Shown one piece after another: positions 22,798 through 36,564 of a stretch of DNA of 64,000 bases. The notes below the pieces were generated by a model. The model was not told the DNA's origin. It saw only the letters and a list, made by a program, of their open reading frames with translations, and made no database searches. The translations under genes were made by a program, and so were the position numbers. The number at the start of each line of letters is the position of its first letter. Position 1 is the stretch's first letter. The DNA is from Acipenser ruthenus (lineage: Eukaryota; Chordata; Actinopteri; Acipenseriformes; Acipenseridae), in contig NC_081246.1 in NCBI RefSeq assembly GCF_902713425.1, forward strand, positions 2,625,001 through 2,689,000, written 5' to 3'.

Positions 22798-22850
<53 letters not shown>

Positions 22851-22852
22851 GT

Positions 22853-22935
<83 letters not shown>
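22798..22935. repeat. (TA)n microsatellite
   Basis: About 135 bp of TA repeats interrupted once by CTGTAAATTA. It begins at the TA target of the Tigger-like element. Confidence 0.95.
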
Positions 22936-22940
<5 letters not shown>

Positions 22941-23765
22941 CATACACACACACAGGCAGTATTATAACATGCATTTTACATTAAGACAATACATATATTT
23001 ATAGAAGGTAAAATACATAAACACTTTTTGAGCTGCTGCGCTAAGTTTTGCGTAAGAGGCTGCTAGATCACTATATACATAGCAATTGTAATATTGTGTA
23101 TTACGGCATTACCATAAGTAGTTTTGTGTTATCCAAGGCTAGTTACAGGTGTTACAGGGCAGTACAGGGTTACAATGCACTATAGATATTAATTGAAAAA
23201 AAAATAAAAATGCTTATATTGCTGCACTATAAAAACAAAAACAATTGATGGTAGGAAGAGGCCTATTTAACCTAAAATAGATTGTTTTAATAAATACAAA
23301 TACTGGTTCTAATTCTAGCAGCATCAAATAACTATAGGAGCAACAGTGATGTTTTTAAGCTAGATGATTCTAAACTAGACTAAACCAGTATCTTTTTACT
23401 ACTTTTTTTTTATTTTAGACAAAAAAAGCAGAATATTCTCACCAATCTAAAACTGAAGGCTGCATGTCCTTTAGAAGACATGTAATAACAATGGATTTAT
23501 AATTACAGCATGAATCCACGGATGTGTATTATTGTTGTTGCAGTTAACGTACAGTAAGTTTGTATCAACATCAAGTAGGCGTGGATTGCTCCTCCATGCA
23601 AAAGTTTAGACTCCTCCTTTGCAACCACCACTCATTGTAACACATTCTTGTATCCGTGAGAATGCTGACTACCACAGTCGATGGTAGCCCAGCAACCTGC
23701 AAGATATGCCAATATTAACAGCTGTGGCAATATTCTGTTTTGCAGAAGCTAGATGATTGGTTATA
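22936..23765. other. Intergenic, nothing recognised
   Basis: AT-rich sequence with no supported feature. Confidence 0.45.
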
Positions 23766-24236
23766 AAACATAAGAAAGTTTACAAACGAGAGGAGGCCAT
23801 TTGGCCCATCTTGCTCGGTTGGTTGTTAGTAGCTTATTGATCCCAGAATCTCATCAAGAAGCTTCTTGAAGGATCCCAGGGTGTCAGCTTCAACAACATT
23901 ACTAGGGAGTTGGTTCCAGACTCCCACAATTCTCTGCGTAAAAAAGTGCCTCCTATTTTCTGTTCTGAATGCTCCTTTATCTAATCTCCATTTGTGACCC
24001 CTGGTCCTTGTTTCTTTTTTCAGGTTGAAAAAGTCCCCTGGGTCGACATTGTCTATACGTTTTAGGATTTTGAAAGCTTGAATCAGATCCCCGCGTAGTC
24101 TTCTTTGTTCAAGACTGAATAGATTCAATTCTTTTAGCCTGTCTGCATACGACATGCCTTTTAAACCCGGGATAATTCTGGTTGCTCTTCTTTGCACTCT
24201 TTCTAGAGCAGCAATATCCTTTTTGTAATGAGGTGA
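23766..24236 (-). mobile_element. CR1-like LINE 3' fragment
   Basis: The 123-codon minus-strand frame encodes the extreme C terminus up to LLDEILGSISY, followed by the shared tail. It is one of the better preserved short copies. Confidence 0.87.
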
Positions 24237-24527
24237 CCTTTTAGAATTGTACCTTTTTTACCTTCCCTCCTTTTCATCGTAGAAACGTTCTTGTTCATGG
24301 AAAAGCTGGTTTCTTCATCAATATTCAGTGTCTTTAAAGTGCTGCACAATTGTGTAAAGCCTTTGAACCCATGTGTGCTCCACACTTCCTTGATATGTGA
24401 AGCTTACGGAGCGTTTCTTTGTCTGCTGCAACTCGCTTGCGGAAATCAATGTGATCTGGAATAATGGTAAATGGCAAACAGTGTTCACTAACAACCGCAC
24501 ATGTTAACTTGTGTTAATAACTCACTC
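24237..24527 (-). other. Unassigned, possible transposon remnant
   Basis: Two short minus-strand frames (one with SFTYQGSVEHTWVQRLYTIV) show no family I can name. Confidence 0.25.
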
Positions 24528-24535
24528 TGCTGTGC

Positions 24536-25371
24536 TAGAGTCCTGCATCGGGTCGGGTACCCGCGGGTGACCTGCAAAAGGTCGGGTTTGGGTCGGAATG
24601 TGAACTTTTTCGCGGTTTGTGGTTCGGGTAAAAAAAAAAAAAGTCAGTTCTGAATTTGAATCACCAAAAACGTTTTCTGTCTTTTCAGCATACTCATCTG
24701 TAACCCTTTCCCAAATAATGTATGAGAAGGTAAATGTACCGGTATGTCCTGCACTAAAGCAGGAGGCAATTAGGGAGGAGTCAGTTGACTAAGCACTGTC
24801 GTTCTCGCTTGTTTGATACGCTGCAAGATCTTTTTATCACGTCTGCTTGGTGATATTAAAAATGTTTGTGAACGAGGTGAAACAAAAGATAGCGCAGGGT
24901 TTGTATCATGTAGTGGATAATAGTTTGAGAGGTACATCACAAGTGTGGAATTCTTTTGGAATCACAGCGAATGAAAATAATGAACATGTGACTGGATTTG
25001 TTGCTTGTAAAACCTGTCATTGTTTTTGTAAACAACGGCCACAAAACTGGTTCACCATCTCTGCAAAAGCACAGGTGTAGCTCCCTTTCAACATGAAAGG
25101 AAGAGACAGGTATTTTATATTAAAGTAAGTAGCGATAGTTAATATGTTACAATGTTAAAATATATGCAGACCACTAGAGAAAGTTACCACGCTGTATAGC
25201 CTATTGTGTAAACGCAATCCATGGAGAACGGTAGAGATATCTGTGTGTGAATGTGAGAGCGTGAGAGAGTCAGGTGACGCAGGCAGTAGGTAAAGGACAA
25301 ACACTTGCGGTTTTGGGTCGGGTTGCAGGTCTTATTAAAGCGGGTCGGGTAGTGGGTATATAAAGACTCTA
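24536..25371 (+). mobile_element. hAT transposon, BED-finger fragment
   Basis: The 836-bp element has TAGAGTC / GACTCTA ends and a perfect 8-bp target duplication TGCTGTGC (24528-24535 and 25372-25379), the hAT hallmark. Subterminal GGGTCGGG motifs occur at both ends. The internal frame (24847-25080) encodes a BED-type finger (SQVWNSFGITANENN then GFVACKTC), truncated before the catalytic domain. It is an internally deleted, non-autonomous copy. Confidence 0.88.
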
Positions 25372-25379
25372 TGCTGTGC

Positions 25380-26280
25380 TCATCCTCCCCGTGGTTGGCG
25401 CGGCACCTGGACGGGTTTTTGATAACTTAGTCGTGCTGTGAATAATTTCAAATGTCGTTCGTCTTTATGGTGAATTTGATACTGCCCAGGAATGTCGGTT
25501 TTTCTTACCCACTGCCAATATGGCCCATTTAGCAAATCTCTTTCTTGGCACCACTGCCAACGGCATTCGTTCTTCATATCTTTATCTATTAGATGTGCAT
25601 CATCTCCGCTATTCAATAATAATGGCATGTCGACACTTCACTTCAGCAAAATTACAAGTAGAGGCCCGCATAGACAGTGCTGCAGTCAACGAACATGTAG
25701 GTATTGAAGAGGGCAATCAATACGAGACTGAATAGTAATCAAAATGACATTTACCACCTAGTGGCACGTTATTATAATGGCTCGATAGCTTAGCTATAGA
25801 TAAGAGCGGCTGGTAGAGCCTTGGTTAAAGTCGATTTTGAGGGTATGCTTTCTTGGCCATTTCAAATCGGATTGGGACGGAATTTCATATGCTCTGTCTA
25901 CCTGTGACAGAGAATTTCTTTGTCCAAGTTTCGTGAAAATCCGTGCGGTAGTTTTTAAGTTACAGAATTATGCAAAACTTTTGACAAATTAGTCAGGTTT
26001 TTTGTGGCAGGCGGATAGTACTCATTGGCTAGGAGTGGCTTTTTTTTGGAACAGAAAGACTTGTTAAAGTATTTAGCGAGTTATTTTAATTTTTATTCGC
26101 ATGCATGGTTTATTTTTGCTAACTAATAAGTTACGCATTCAAAGTCGGGCTCCATCACCAAGAGTAAATTAGTGGGCACTCGTCAGTTTAATAATTGTCT
26201 GTGGCTAATTATATTTTAATTTTGGTCACTTATGTCTTGTGGATCCTAAATTTATCCATTTAATTTTTTATGACATTTTA
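25380..26280. other. Intergenic, unassigned
   Basis: Overlapping 70-80-codon frames on both strands at 25380-25735 suggest a decayed coding element, but I recognise no domain. Confidence 0.3.
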
Positions 26281-26327
26281 ATTTTCATATTTTGCAGGCT
26301 ATGAATTGTTTTTCATTTTACATACAT

Positions 26328-26333
26328 TTTATT
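26328..26333 (-). promoter_or_regulatory. Gene C polyadenylation signal
   Basis: AATAAA on the gene strand about 145 bp beyond the stop, in the same 3' UTR context as genes B and D. Confidence 0.6.
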
Positions 26334-26476
26334 AGAATTACATGTATTTAAAGTTACCTGCAATTCACACTGAGAGACAGAAACTGGGTTGGTATTCTGG
26401 TGTGATTGAGGTGCTTTCATTCTGTAAACTGAATTTCTTTTTTTTTTTGTGTGTGTCTAAATCAGTTTTTTGTGTC

Positions 26477-27231
26477 CTAACTGACTAAATCTCTGTGAAC
26501 TCGACGGTGTCTCTTTAGTTTATTTGCCTCGATAAATCTCTTCCCACAGTCAGTACACTCAAAAGGTTTCTCTCCTGTGTGGATTTTGTGATGCATTCTG
26601 AGGTGGTCTCTCCGACTGAAACCCTTCCCACATTGAGGACACTGATACGGTTTCTCTCCAGTGTGAATTCGCTGGTGTACCTTTAATTTTACTGAACCTC
26701 TGAATCTCTTCCCGCAATCAGTACAGTGAAACGGTTTATCTCCCGTGTGAATTAGCTGGTGTGACTGAAGGCTACATTTCTGATTAAAACTCTTCCCACA
26801 CTCAGTACAAAGGTAGGGTTTCTCTCCTGTGTGAATGCGCTGGTGTATTTTAAGCCCACCTACCCATCTGAAACTTTTGCCACACTCAGTACAGAGATAG
26901 GGTTTCTCTTCTTTGTGAATCTGTTGGTGTGCTTTTAGGTTTCCCAGGTCAGTGAAATTGGTGCCACATTCAGTACAGTGATACAAGATCTGCTCTGAAG
27001 GAATCTGCTGGGGAGTTTGTAGGGGAATGAAGTTGCCCTGGGTTGCAGAATTGTTAACAACCTCGGGATGTGGAGTCACTATATAACCCAGACTAAGTGA
27101 TCTGCTATCTTGTACAGAAAGATTTTGAACTGAGGGTGTTCTCAGTTTCTTCACATATTCATCTTGCGGTGTTGAATCTCTGTGATCCTTACGATGCATT
27201 TTGCCATCAGAAGAGATTTTGCACTGGAGTG
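26477..27231 (-). CDS. Gene C exon 3: six C2H2 fingers, shifted acceptor
   Basis: The predicted acceptor is TTTCCTCCACTCCAG, the exon starting CACTCCAGTGC. The next AG (at 27224-27225) would break the frame. Contact residues (-1,2,3,6): D-G-N-A, W-G-G-I, Q-C-S-S, G-V-K-V, R-D-H-M, E-N-K-R. Finger 3 differs from A and B at three contact positions. The fifth finger begins YQCPQC rather than YECPVC. Linker 3 is TGDKP. Confidence 0.86.
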
Positions 27232-28709
27232 CTGGAGTGGAGGAAAGAGAAACAAAGGTTACTGCACAGCATTAAATCACATTCACTTGTTAAATAATCA
27301 CTGTTAACAATGAGAACATTCAAAGACAAGTTTATCAGAGTACAAACATACAGGACTGGATCTACTCAAGAACTTTAACAATCTTGTTGATTATCACATT
27401 TTCTATGTGGCTGTACAATCAACAGTTTATTCTAATTAGAATTATTACCACTATATAGTAATGTACTTATGTAACCCAGGCTGCCAAAATATGGTCATTT
27501 TGAATAATGATAAACGTTGAATCCTTCACAAAACAATTGCAATTCTTATATAACATTCTACTTACAAGTTGTGCTGCTAGTGCATGGCATTGCTCTTTCC
27601 TCCTTTCCATCTTCTGGGGTGTGACGTTCCACCTGAATGGACCCCAGCACAGTGCCCTTTTCTCCAACACTAGAACAAGTGTCTTCAGAGACAGACTGAT
27701 TGGGTTTCATGTGGACCAATTCAGGTGGACAATAAACACAATGGCTAGATCCCAGCTGAACTACACTGTCCTCCAGTATATTGACTTTATTTTCTTTAGA
27801 AGCTTCCCCTGTAATGGGGACAGGTTCCAGTTCAGGTGCCTCCTCTTTAATGTGGACAAGTTCAAATTCATAGGCCTCGTCTTTAATGTGGACAGGTTCC
27901 AGTTCAGTTGCCTCCTCTTTAATGTGGACAGACTCAAGTCTTGGGGCTGCTTTACCTTCCAAAGATGTCTGCTCTGTATCCTGCATTAAACTTGCACACT
28001 GTTCATGATCAAAGATCCCCTCTTGTGTGTAAACAGCTTCTACGTTTGGCCCCTCATCTGCTTCAATGAAAGCCTGTTTCTCTTTATTATCTGTGGGAAA
28101 CAAAATGTTACAAGCTTTAAACTCTCACCACACAGATAAATACAAGAGTGTAATTCTGGGGAGTTTATACTTTTATGAAATAAATCATGGATATTCATCT
28201 CATAGAGAGACTTATTCAGTTCCAGTTTCAAGTGTGTCCTGACAGTTACCAAGATATTGCAGATCAGAATTTGGCCTGTGAGTTGAAAATGTACTGATAT
28301 GAATTGCTGACATCGAGAAATGATGGATGCCTAAAATTAAAGTTGAAATATACATTCTACTCCCCCTCTCCCAAAACAAACAGAAAAACTGAAACACAAG
28401 TACTTGTTTAGTGTGATTCTTTCATTCACTGAGAAAAAAAGGATATAATTTAAAAAAATGTACTGGTGTAATGTGAAAATATGCTACCGTTACCAAAATA
28501 TGACATGTATAATCTGATACCTGTACCAACATTTCATCTGTAGCCATAAACGTTTTTGGTCTGTTTAAAACAATCCAACAATTCATCTTGGTGGTTATGA
28601 AAGTAGTTTAAAAAGATTCAAAACAATTATATAGCAGAACTAAAAAAAAATATATATATAATAATATCAACAAGCCAAATAGTATTGGCGCTCATACCAG
28701 GCAAATATC

Positions 28710-28776
<67 letters not shown>

Positions 28777-31700
28777 TCTACCAAAATCCTGTGTTTTGTG
28801 AAAATGTATTACAGTATTTTGGAAATTGTTCTAGGCTTACCAACTGAAAGATGCCTAATATATCATACTCTGATAATGTTCTTTTGAAGGTAGCAACATT
28901 TGATGGGTGCTGATCAAATATTTATACCTTGGCAGTTCTATGTATGAAGGTAGGGGTGTTAATCCTTTAGCGTTCAAATGTTAGCAAAGTGTCAAACATT
29001 TTAAATTTTGCTTAAACCATTTCAACTTTGTGAACAAGAATTGGCTTTCTATGTTGATCTACTTTTTTCTTTCAAATGGCATATATCTATAATCGTTTGT
29101 GTGATTTATTTTAATTGCAAATATATATATATATCCTGCACGCTATTACAGTTTTGTTACAGGATTCATTAGTTTATCTCTAATGTAATCACAGTTTTAT
29201 ATATAGACTGCTCCTGTTCTCAGGGTTCTGGGCCGGTTTTCAGATAACGGCCCAAATTCTGGGCCGATTTGGTTTTCAGATAACGTCCCAGATTCTGAGC
29301 CAATTTGTTTTAGGGATATTCTGCTTAGCTGACAACCGAGTTTCTATGTCATGCATGCTCAGTTTACCATAAAAAAGTACACCAGAACTGGATCATGAAT
29401 TAATTTAAGAATAACCTTTAGTACATGAATCAAAGTTAATGTGTTTTACTCTCCCGAGAAGACATTATTTGTTATGTTAAAAAAACATATTTCTTTGTTA
29501 CAAAGAAGAAACTACATTGCACCGAAATAGATACATGAAAATTAATTAAAGAAGTCATTTTCCTTTATTAAAAGCTAATATTGAAACACATTTTTGAGAA
29601 GGAACATGGTATTCCAAAAAGGACATCTCATTTGCTTATGTAATGTCCATCAATATATAGTCATGCATAAATGTTTATCAGACCTCAAAATGAATAGAAT
29701 GGTTCAATATATTTTATTAACCTATCACACAAAAATACAATAAAGGCCTAGATCATCAGCTCTTTCACTTCTGGGTTTTAAGAGATCAGTGCCCTTCAAC
29801 AACTTAACATAATTATTATTGTATTGTATTGGTAAAATGTAAACTGTATGCTATAGATCAGAGGTTCCCAAACTTTTGATTGCCACGTACCCCCTTCCAG
29901 ACCTATCAACTGTCTGCGTACCCCTAACATTCAGATTTATATGTTCATGTTGTTTTTAATATATGCTTTCATAATACACAGATGTATACACATACACAAT
30001 AATATACTTACAATATAAATGACTATAATAATATAATTACGGCTTCTGATTTTAGGGTTTAACCGATAAAACACCCCTGATACAAAAAAACAAAATCTGT
30101 GTATAATGAACACCAGAAAAACACTGGAAATATACTCAATTCACATAACTCAAAAACCTAATACATAAACAACAAAGACAAACTACCGTTCCCTAACTTG
30201 TATTGATTAGTTCTGAATACTTTCTCGACTGGAGGCTGGTTCGCGGGATTTAAAGCTATATTACAGTTAAGATACGTAGGATTTAAAACAGAATTGTGAA
30301 TTGTGGTGAAATGTAAAACAAATGCCTAAACACAAAAAAACCAGAGGAATGTGTCCGTGACCACAGGGATTTCGTTGTGGAAGACAACAAAGGAAAGAAG
30401 GTACAGAGTGTGGTACTGTACAGTTACTACTTTGTGACAGAAAAAAACCAAGCATTTTGTAAAGTGCAGTAACAGAAAACAATAATTTCATACAGTACAT
30501 AAAAATCGAAAGCTCTGAAAAAACGATTTACATAAAAATCGAAAATAGCTCATAATAAGCACCAAAAAAATGTAATTAATAAAAAACTAAAAACATACGT
30601 CATAAATATAATACATTTAATTCGCGTTGTGCAGTTATTGGTGGTGAGAGTTCTGTACATCACTGTCCCTGTTTATCCTTGTTCTCATTGTTACCACTTG
30701 GAGGTTTGCAATAAACGAGTACACCGCAGCGTTGATCCCAAGTGTCCCGCTGCTGCGAGATTGTCTTGCACGGCTCTCTGTTTCTTTCTCCATTTCACGG
30801 CAGAAATTAAAATGAATTTCCAATGCGTTTTAAAGTTTTGTGTGAGTATGACAAGTCTTATGAAAATGCAAAAAAAAAAAAAAAAACTGTTCGCCATTAC
30901 ACAATTTGTCACGCGTACCCCCTAAACACGTCTTGCGTACCCCCAGGGGTACGCGTACCACAGTTTGGGAACCTCTGCTATAGATAATGTTTAAACAGTT
31001 GGACTATGCAAATATAATGGCTAAATTCCAATTCAGGGACATATACTATCTGGTCTACCTAAATTTCCCACTGTGGTTCAATTGGCTAAGCAATTCCTCA
31101 CTCCTCCCACTAACTTCTGTTGTCAGTGTGCAGGCACAGAATAGCTGCCGCGTGTAAAGAGCTTTGGTATCCTATGGGATGAAAGGTGCTATATAAATCC
31201 AAAGTACTATCTTTCATTTAAATAAAGAGCTTTTTAAAACTAGGGGTATGGTAACCTGGGGAGTTCAAAGTGTTTGAAGACCCTGAGTCAATCACCCTCA
31301 AAGGGGTGTGAAAGGGGGTCTGTCTGGTATGGTAAAGGGGGTTCTAAACCACCCAGGGTCTTGAAACGTGGTATAGTGGCAGAATAAGCAGCCCTCTAAT
31401 TGCTCCTGCAGTTTCAGAACCCTCCATTTGCGTGAAAAAATTGGACATTCCATTACTTATCAGTGTCCACTTTGGGATGGTGGTAGAGGACACAGCAAGT
31501 TTCTTTCTTTTTCTTTTTTTTACTTATTTTTATTTAGAACGTTCTTATCTCAAACTCAGCTGTGGGTAAACACAAAATGCAAGACTGCCTACATGCCTTT
31601 AAAGCTGTCATTAACATTGTTAAACAATCTCAATTTCTTAATTACATCACGGATACCTGACGATGCTGAAACAAACTGAAACACGTTTCTAGCGATACAT

Positions 31701-34700
31701 TCCTTGGACAAAACGGATCGTTTTACACTCAGCGTAAGGAGGATGCACTCACTACTACACTACACACAGCTTGTTTCATAAAATAAATATATTCTGCATG
31801 TTGAAGCTCATAACAAATGCACAATTAGGAAGAAACAATAGAAGGGATTCATTATGTGTTTGAATTAAAAAGGGTGCAACACAAATCTGGTGATATGGAG
31901 CAATGAACCTGCTAGTAGGGTTCTCAAATCCTGGTCGTGGAGGGCTGGTGACTAGAGGTCCAATCAAACCGGCCCGACCCGGAAGTGACAGTTATTTACC
32001 CGACCCGACCCATCCCGAAGTAAAACAACTGTTATTAGACCCGGCCCCGACCCGACGCCAAAGAACGAGTGGCACACATTTCCTTTCACAGCACCGCTAC
32101 AGAATTAAAACAGCAGCCCGGCCCGACCCCGAAGAACGAGTGGCACACGTTTCCTTTCACAGCACCGCTACAGAATTAAAACAGCAACCCTGCCCGACCC
32201 GACCCCGAAGAACGAGTGGCACACGTTTCCTTTCACAGCACCGCTACAGAATTAAAACAGCAACCCGGCCCGACCCCGAAGAACGAGTGGCACACGTTTC
32301 CTTTCACAGCACCGCTACAGAATTAAAACAGCAACCCCGCCCGACCCCGAAGAACGAGTGGCACACGTTTCCTTTCACAGCACCGCTACAGTATTTAAAC
32401 AGCAGCCGTGTCATCTGGAAGCCTGTCACAGTGTGAACTACAGGCAGCATTTATTCCATTATGAACCTACATAGCTGACTGTAACATTAAATAAATAAAA
32501 CGTTTTTGTGTAAAAGGTTTTTTTTTTTTTTTTTTTTTTTACACAATACACAATGACATGAAGTACAATCTCTCTTAAATGCGTGATTTTATTACAAACA
32601 ACAAAAGTGCAAACGGAATTGAGAAGTAACATTTGGGTTTTGTAAAACACAGAAGAATAGGCTATTTAAATAAACTATTTAAGAGAACGACTATATGCAA
32701 TCCACAAAGGTGCAAATGCAATTTAAGTTCAATGTAACATTTGTGTTTTGTAAAACACATAACAAGAACAGGTTACTAAAATGTACTATTTAAGAAAACA
32801 ACTGTATACAATCCACAAAAGTGCAAATGTAATTCAAGAAGCTTGAGGAGCTGCCACACCCACAATTCATGGAAGTCTGCACCCCTAGCAGACTGAAAGC
32901 CACCAGGGAGATCGAAGAGAGTCGAAACACCTGCGTTCAGATAGGCAGAAGCAGGGAAAAAAAGAAACTTTGTCAAACACAACCACCAGAAATCCAGACA
33001 TCCAAATCTGAGCCACTTCAAAATTTAGATGACCAAAACCAACATCAAGAGAACGAAAGGAACAACATCCAGGACCCTATAAACAGTGCTGGCCAGGCAG
33101 CAAAAAGAAGGGAGGTCATGATTGTTGGGGACTCCATATTGAGAAACACAGCAAGTTCAGTTCGCAGCTTGGACCCCCTTACTACAACAGTGTGCTGCCT
33201 TCCGAGAGCCTCTGTCACGCACATCACTGAGAACGTGGACAGGCTCCTAGAACGAACAGGTCATGACCCGGTAGTAGTCGTCCACATCGGTACAAACAAC
33301 ATTGGAAGAGACAGGCCAAGATCCCTGCAAAACAAATTCAGAGAGCTAGGAAGGAAATTAAAAGACAAGACCAAAACTGTGGTCTTTTCTGGGATACTGC
33401 CGGCACCTTGCAAAGGACCATATGGACAGCTGGAAATACAAAATCAAAATGCATGGCTGAAATCGTGGTGCACACACTGGAGCACATTCTACAACAAGGA
33501 CTATCTATACAGGTGGGACGGACTGCACTTAAACAGAAAGGGAACCAAACTACTCAGAGAAGGGATCCTTGAGGAGGTCCAGAAGCATTTAAACTAGAAA
33601 GGAAGGGGGGGAGAAAACATCAAAACAAGGGCAACAACTCAGGTAAGACATCCATTAAATGTATTTATCTTAATGCTAGAAGACTCAGAAACAAAATGTT
33701 AGAACTTGAAGCTACTGCACTAACAAGTAACTACGATGTGATAGGTGTTACAGAAACTTGGTTGTCTGAGAGTGATGGAGACGAATATAATATTAGTGGG
33801 TACACACTATATAGGAAAGACAGGCAGGACAGAAGAGGTGGAGAGGTAGCACTATACATAAGAAATACTCTTGAAGCCCAGGTGTTAAATCTGGGTAAAG
33901 AAAACAATGCAGAATCAATATGGGTCAGAATAATGGACACAAATTCAAAGGGCATAATAACAGGAGCATGCTATAGACCGCCAAATTCAGATGTGAGCAA
34001 AATAATCTGTTATACAATGACATTCGAAATGCGTGTAGAAAAGGAGAAGCCATACTAATGGGGGATTTCAACTTCCCCTGTATAAAATGGGAGAACCCGG
34101 TGGGGAGCACGACGGACGAAATTGAAATGGTGGAAATGACAAATGACTGCTTCCTAACGCAATTTGTCAAGGCACCGACTAGAGGGGAGGCATGCCTTGA
34201 TTTAGTCTTTTCAAATAACGAAGGAGGTTAAATGTCTAAGAGACACAAATGGCAAAATCATAGATGAAGAAAAAAAATAGCAAATATATTAAATGATTAC
34301 TTTTCACAGGTTTTTACAAAGGAGGACACGGACAACATGCCCGACATGTCGACCTGTTCCTATCCAGTTTTAAATAACTTTAGCATAACAGAGGCAGAAG
34401 TGTTAAAGAGACTAGGAGCTCTTAAAATAAACAAATCCCCTGGGCCAGATGAGATCCTCCCAATAGTACTCAAAGAAATGAAAGAAGTTATTTACAAACC
34501 ACTAACCAAGATCATGCAACAGTCTCTTGACACAGGGGTTGTGCCGACAGACTGGAAAATAGCAAACGTAATACCGATCCACAAAAAGGGAGACAAAACC
34601 GAGCCAGGTAACTGCAGACCAATAAGCCTGACTTCTATTATATGTAAACTTATGGAAACTATAAGAAGATCCAAAATGGAAAATTACCTATATGGTAACA

Positions 34701-36527
34701 ATATCCTGGGAGACAGTCAGCATGGTTTTAGGAAAGGGAGATCGTGTCTAACTAAACTGCTTGAATTTTTTGAGGATGCAACATCGACAATGGATAATTG
34801 CAAAGCATACGACATGGTTTTTTAGATTTCCAGAAAGCTTTTGACAAAGTCCTGCATAAAAGATTAATTCTCAAACTGAAATGCATGCACATGGATTAGG
34901 GAGTGATTAACATGTAGAAAACAGAAAGTACTGATTAGAGAAGAAACCTCAAAATGGAGAGAGGTAACCATTAACAATATTAGGTCCTGTGCTATTCCTA
35001 AACTACATTAATGATTTAGATTCTGGTATAGTAAGCAAACTTGTTAAATTTGCAGACGACACAAAAATAGGAGGAGTGGCAAACACTGTTGCAGCAGCAA
35101 AGGTCACTCAAAATGATCTAGACAGCATTCAGAACTGGGCAGACACATGGCAAATTACATTTAATAGAGAAAAGTGTAAGGTACTGCACACAGGCAGTAA
35201 AAATGTGCATTATAAATATCATATGGGAAATACTGAAATTGAAGAAGGAATCTATGAAAAAGACCTGGGAGTTTATGTTGACTAAGAAATGTCTTCATCT
35301 AAACAATGTGGGGAAGCTATAAAAAAAGGCCAACAAGATGCTCGGATATATTGTGAAAAGTGTTGAATTAAAATCAAGGGAAGTAATGTTAAAACTTTAC
35401 AATGCATCAGTAAGACCTCACCTAGAATATTGCTGCTCTAGAAAGAGTACAAAGAAGAGCAACCAGAATTATCCAGGGTTTAAAAGGCATGTCGTATGCA
35501 GACAGGCTAAAAGACCTGAAACTATTCAGTCTTGAACAAAGAAGACTACGTGGCGATCTGATTCAAACATTCAAAATCCTAAAAGGTATAGACAATGTCA
35601 ACCCGGGGGACTTTCTTGATCTAAAAAAAGAAACAAGGATCAGGGGTCACAAATGGAGATTAGATAAAGGGGCATTCAGTACAGAAAATAAGAGGCACTT
35701 TTTTACCCAGAGAATTGTGAGGGTCTGGAACCAACTCCCCAGTAATGTTGTTGAAGCTGACACCCTGGGATCCTTCAAGAAGCTGCTTGATGAGATTCTG
35801 GGATCAATAAGCTACTAACAACCAAATGAGCAAGATGGGCTGAATGGCCTCCTCTCGTTTGTAAACTTTCTTATGTTCTTAAGTTAAATATTAAACATTA
35901 AAGTAACATTTGTAAGACAATATACACCTACTACAGTACAGCAACAATCTTTTCCCAACTTTAAAGCTGTAAAACTACACACTTGCCTTTTGCTTAATAT
36001 TGCTGTTCAAAAACAATATACTGTTGAGGATGATGTTCCTAAAGATGTGCGGTGATTCTCCAGTCTACGAGCAGCAATGCTATAAGCTGACTCACAGAAA
36101 CACTTGATGCTGGACACCGGCCCTCCAGGACCAGGATTGTTAGATCCCTGATCTAGACAGTCATTAGGTGGCACAGCTTGATATATTTAACCTGTGGCAT
36201 TCTATCAATATCATGAATGCCTGTGGATTTTTAGAATGATCAACTCAACAGAGTATCAATATAGGCATTAAGTAGGTCACACAGATTGATACAATTAACT
36301 TGTGTCATTCTATCACTCTTGCAGTTAACCCTTTTATGGCCAGTGTGATGTCGTAGCGCTGTTATGTGCAGTCGCTGTAATGGTCTGCGCTGTAATGTCA
36401 GTGGTGCTGATGTCGTAATACGCATGCAATAGTCTAGATGCGCATTACATAAAGTAAGAGTATTTGACAAGTAGCATACATTGACGTGACACTGGTCATA
36501 AATGTGATCTTACCTTTAAAAAATATA

Positions 36528-36564
<37 letters not shown>

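Larger units (their letters stand above)
31912..36155 (-). mobile_element. Probable composite hAT element, split by CR1
   Basis: The left end, with CAAATCCTGGTCGTGGAGGG, is roughly inverted relative to the right end CCCTCCAGGACCAGGATTG (about 36126-36144). On the minus strand just inside the right end, a frame with FCESAYSIAARRLENHRTSL resembles the hAT C-terminal dimerisation region. GACCCGACCC motifs near the left recall the hAT at 24536-25371. A minisatellite and a CR1 insertion lie inside. Boundaries and target duplication are uncertain. Confidence 0.5.

Noticed and set aside
31903-32436. 177-codon plus-strand frame
   Set aside because: It runs through the 71-bp minisatellite and hAT-like end; no protein domain is recognisable.
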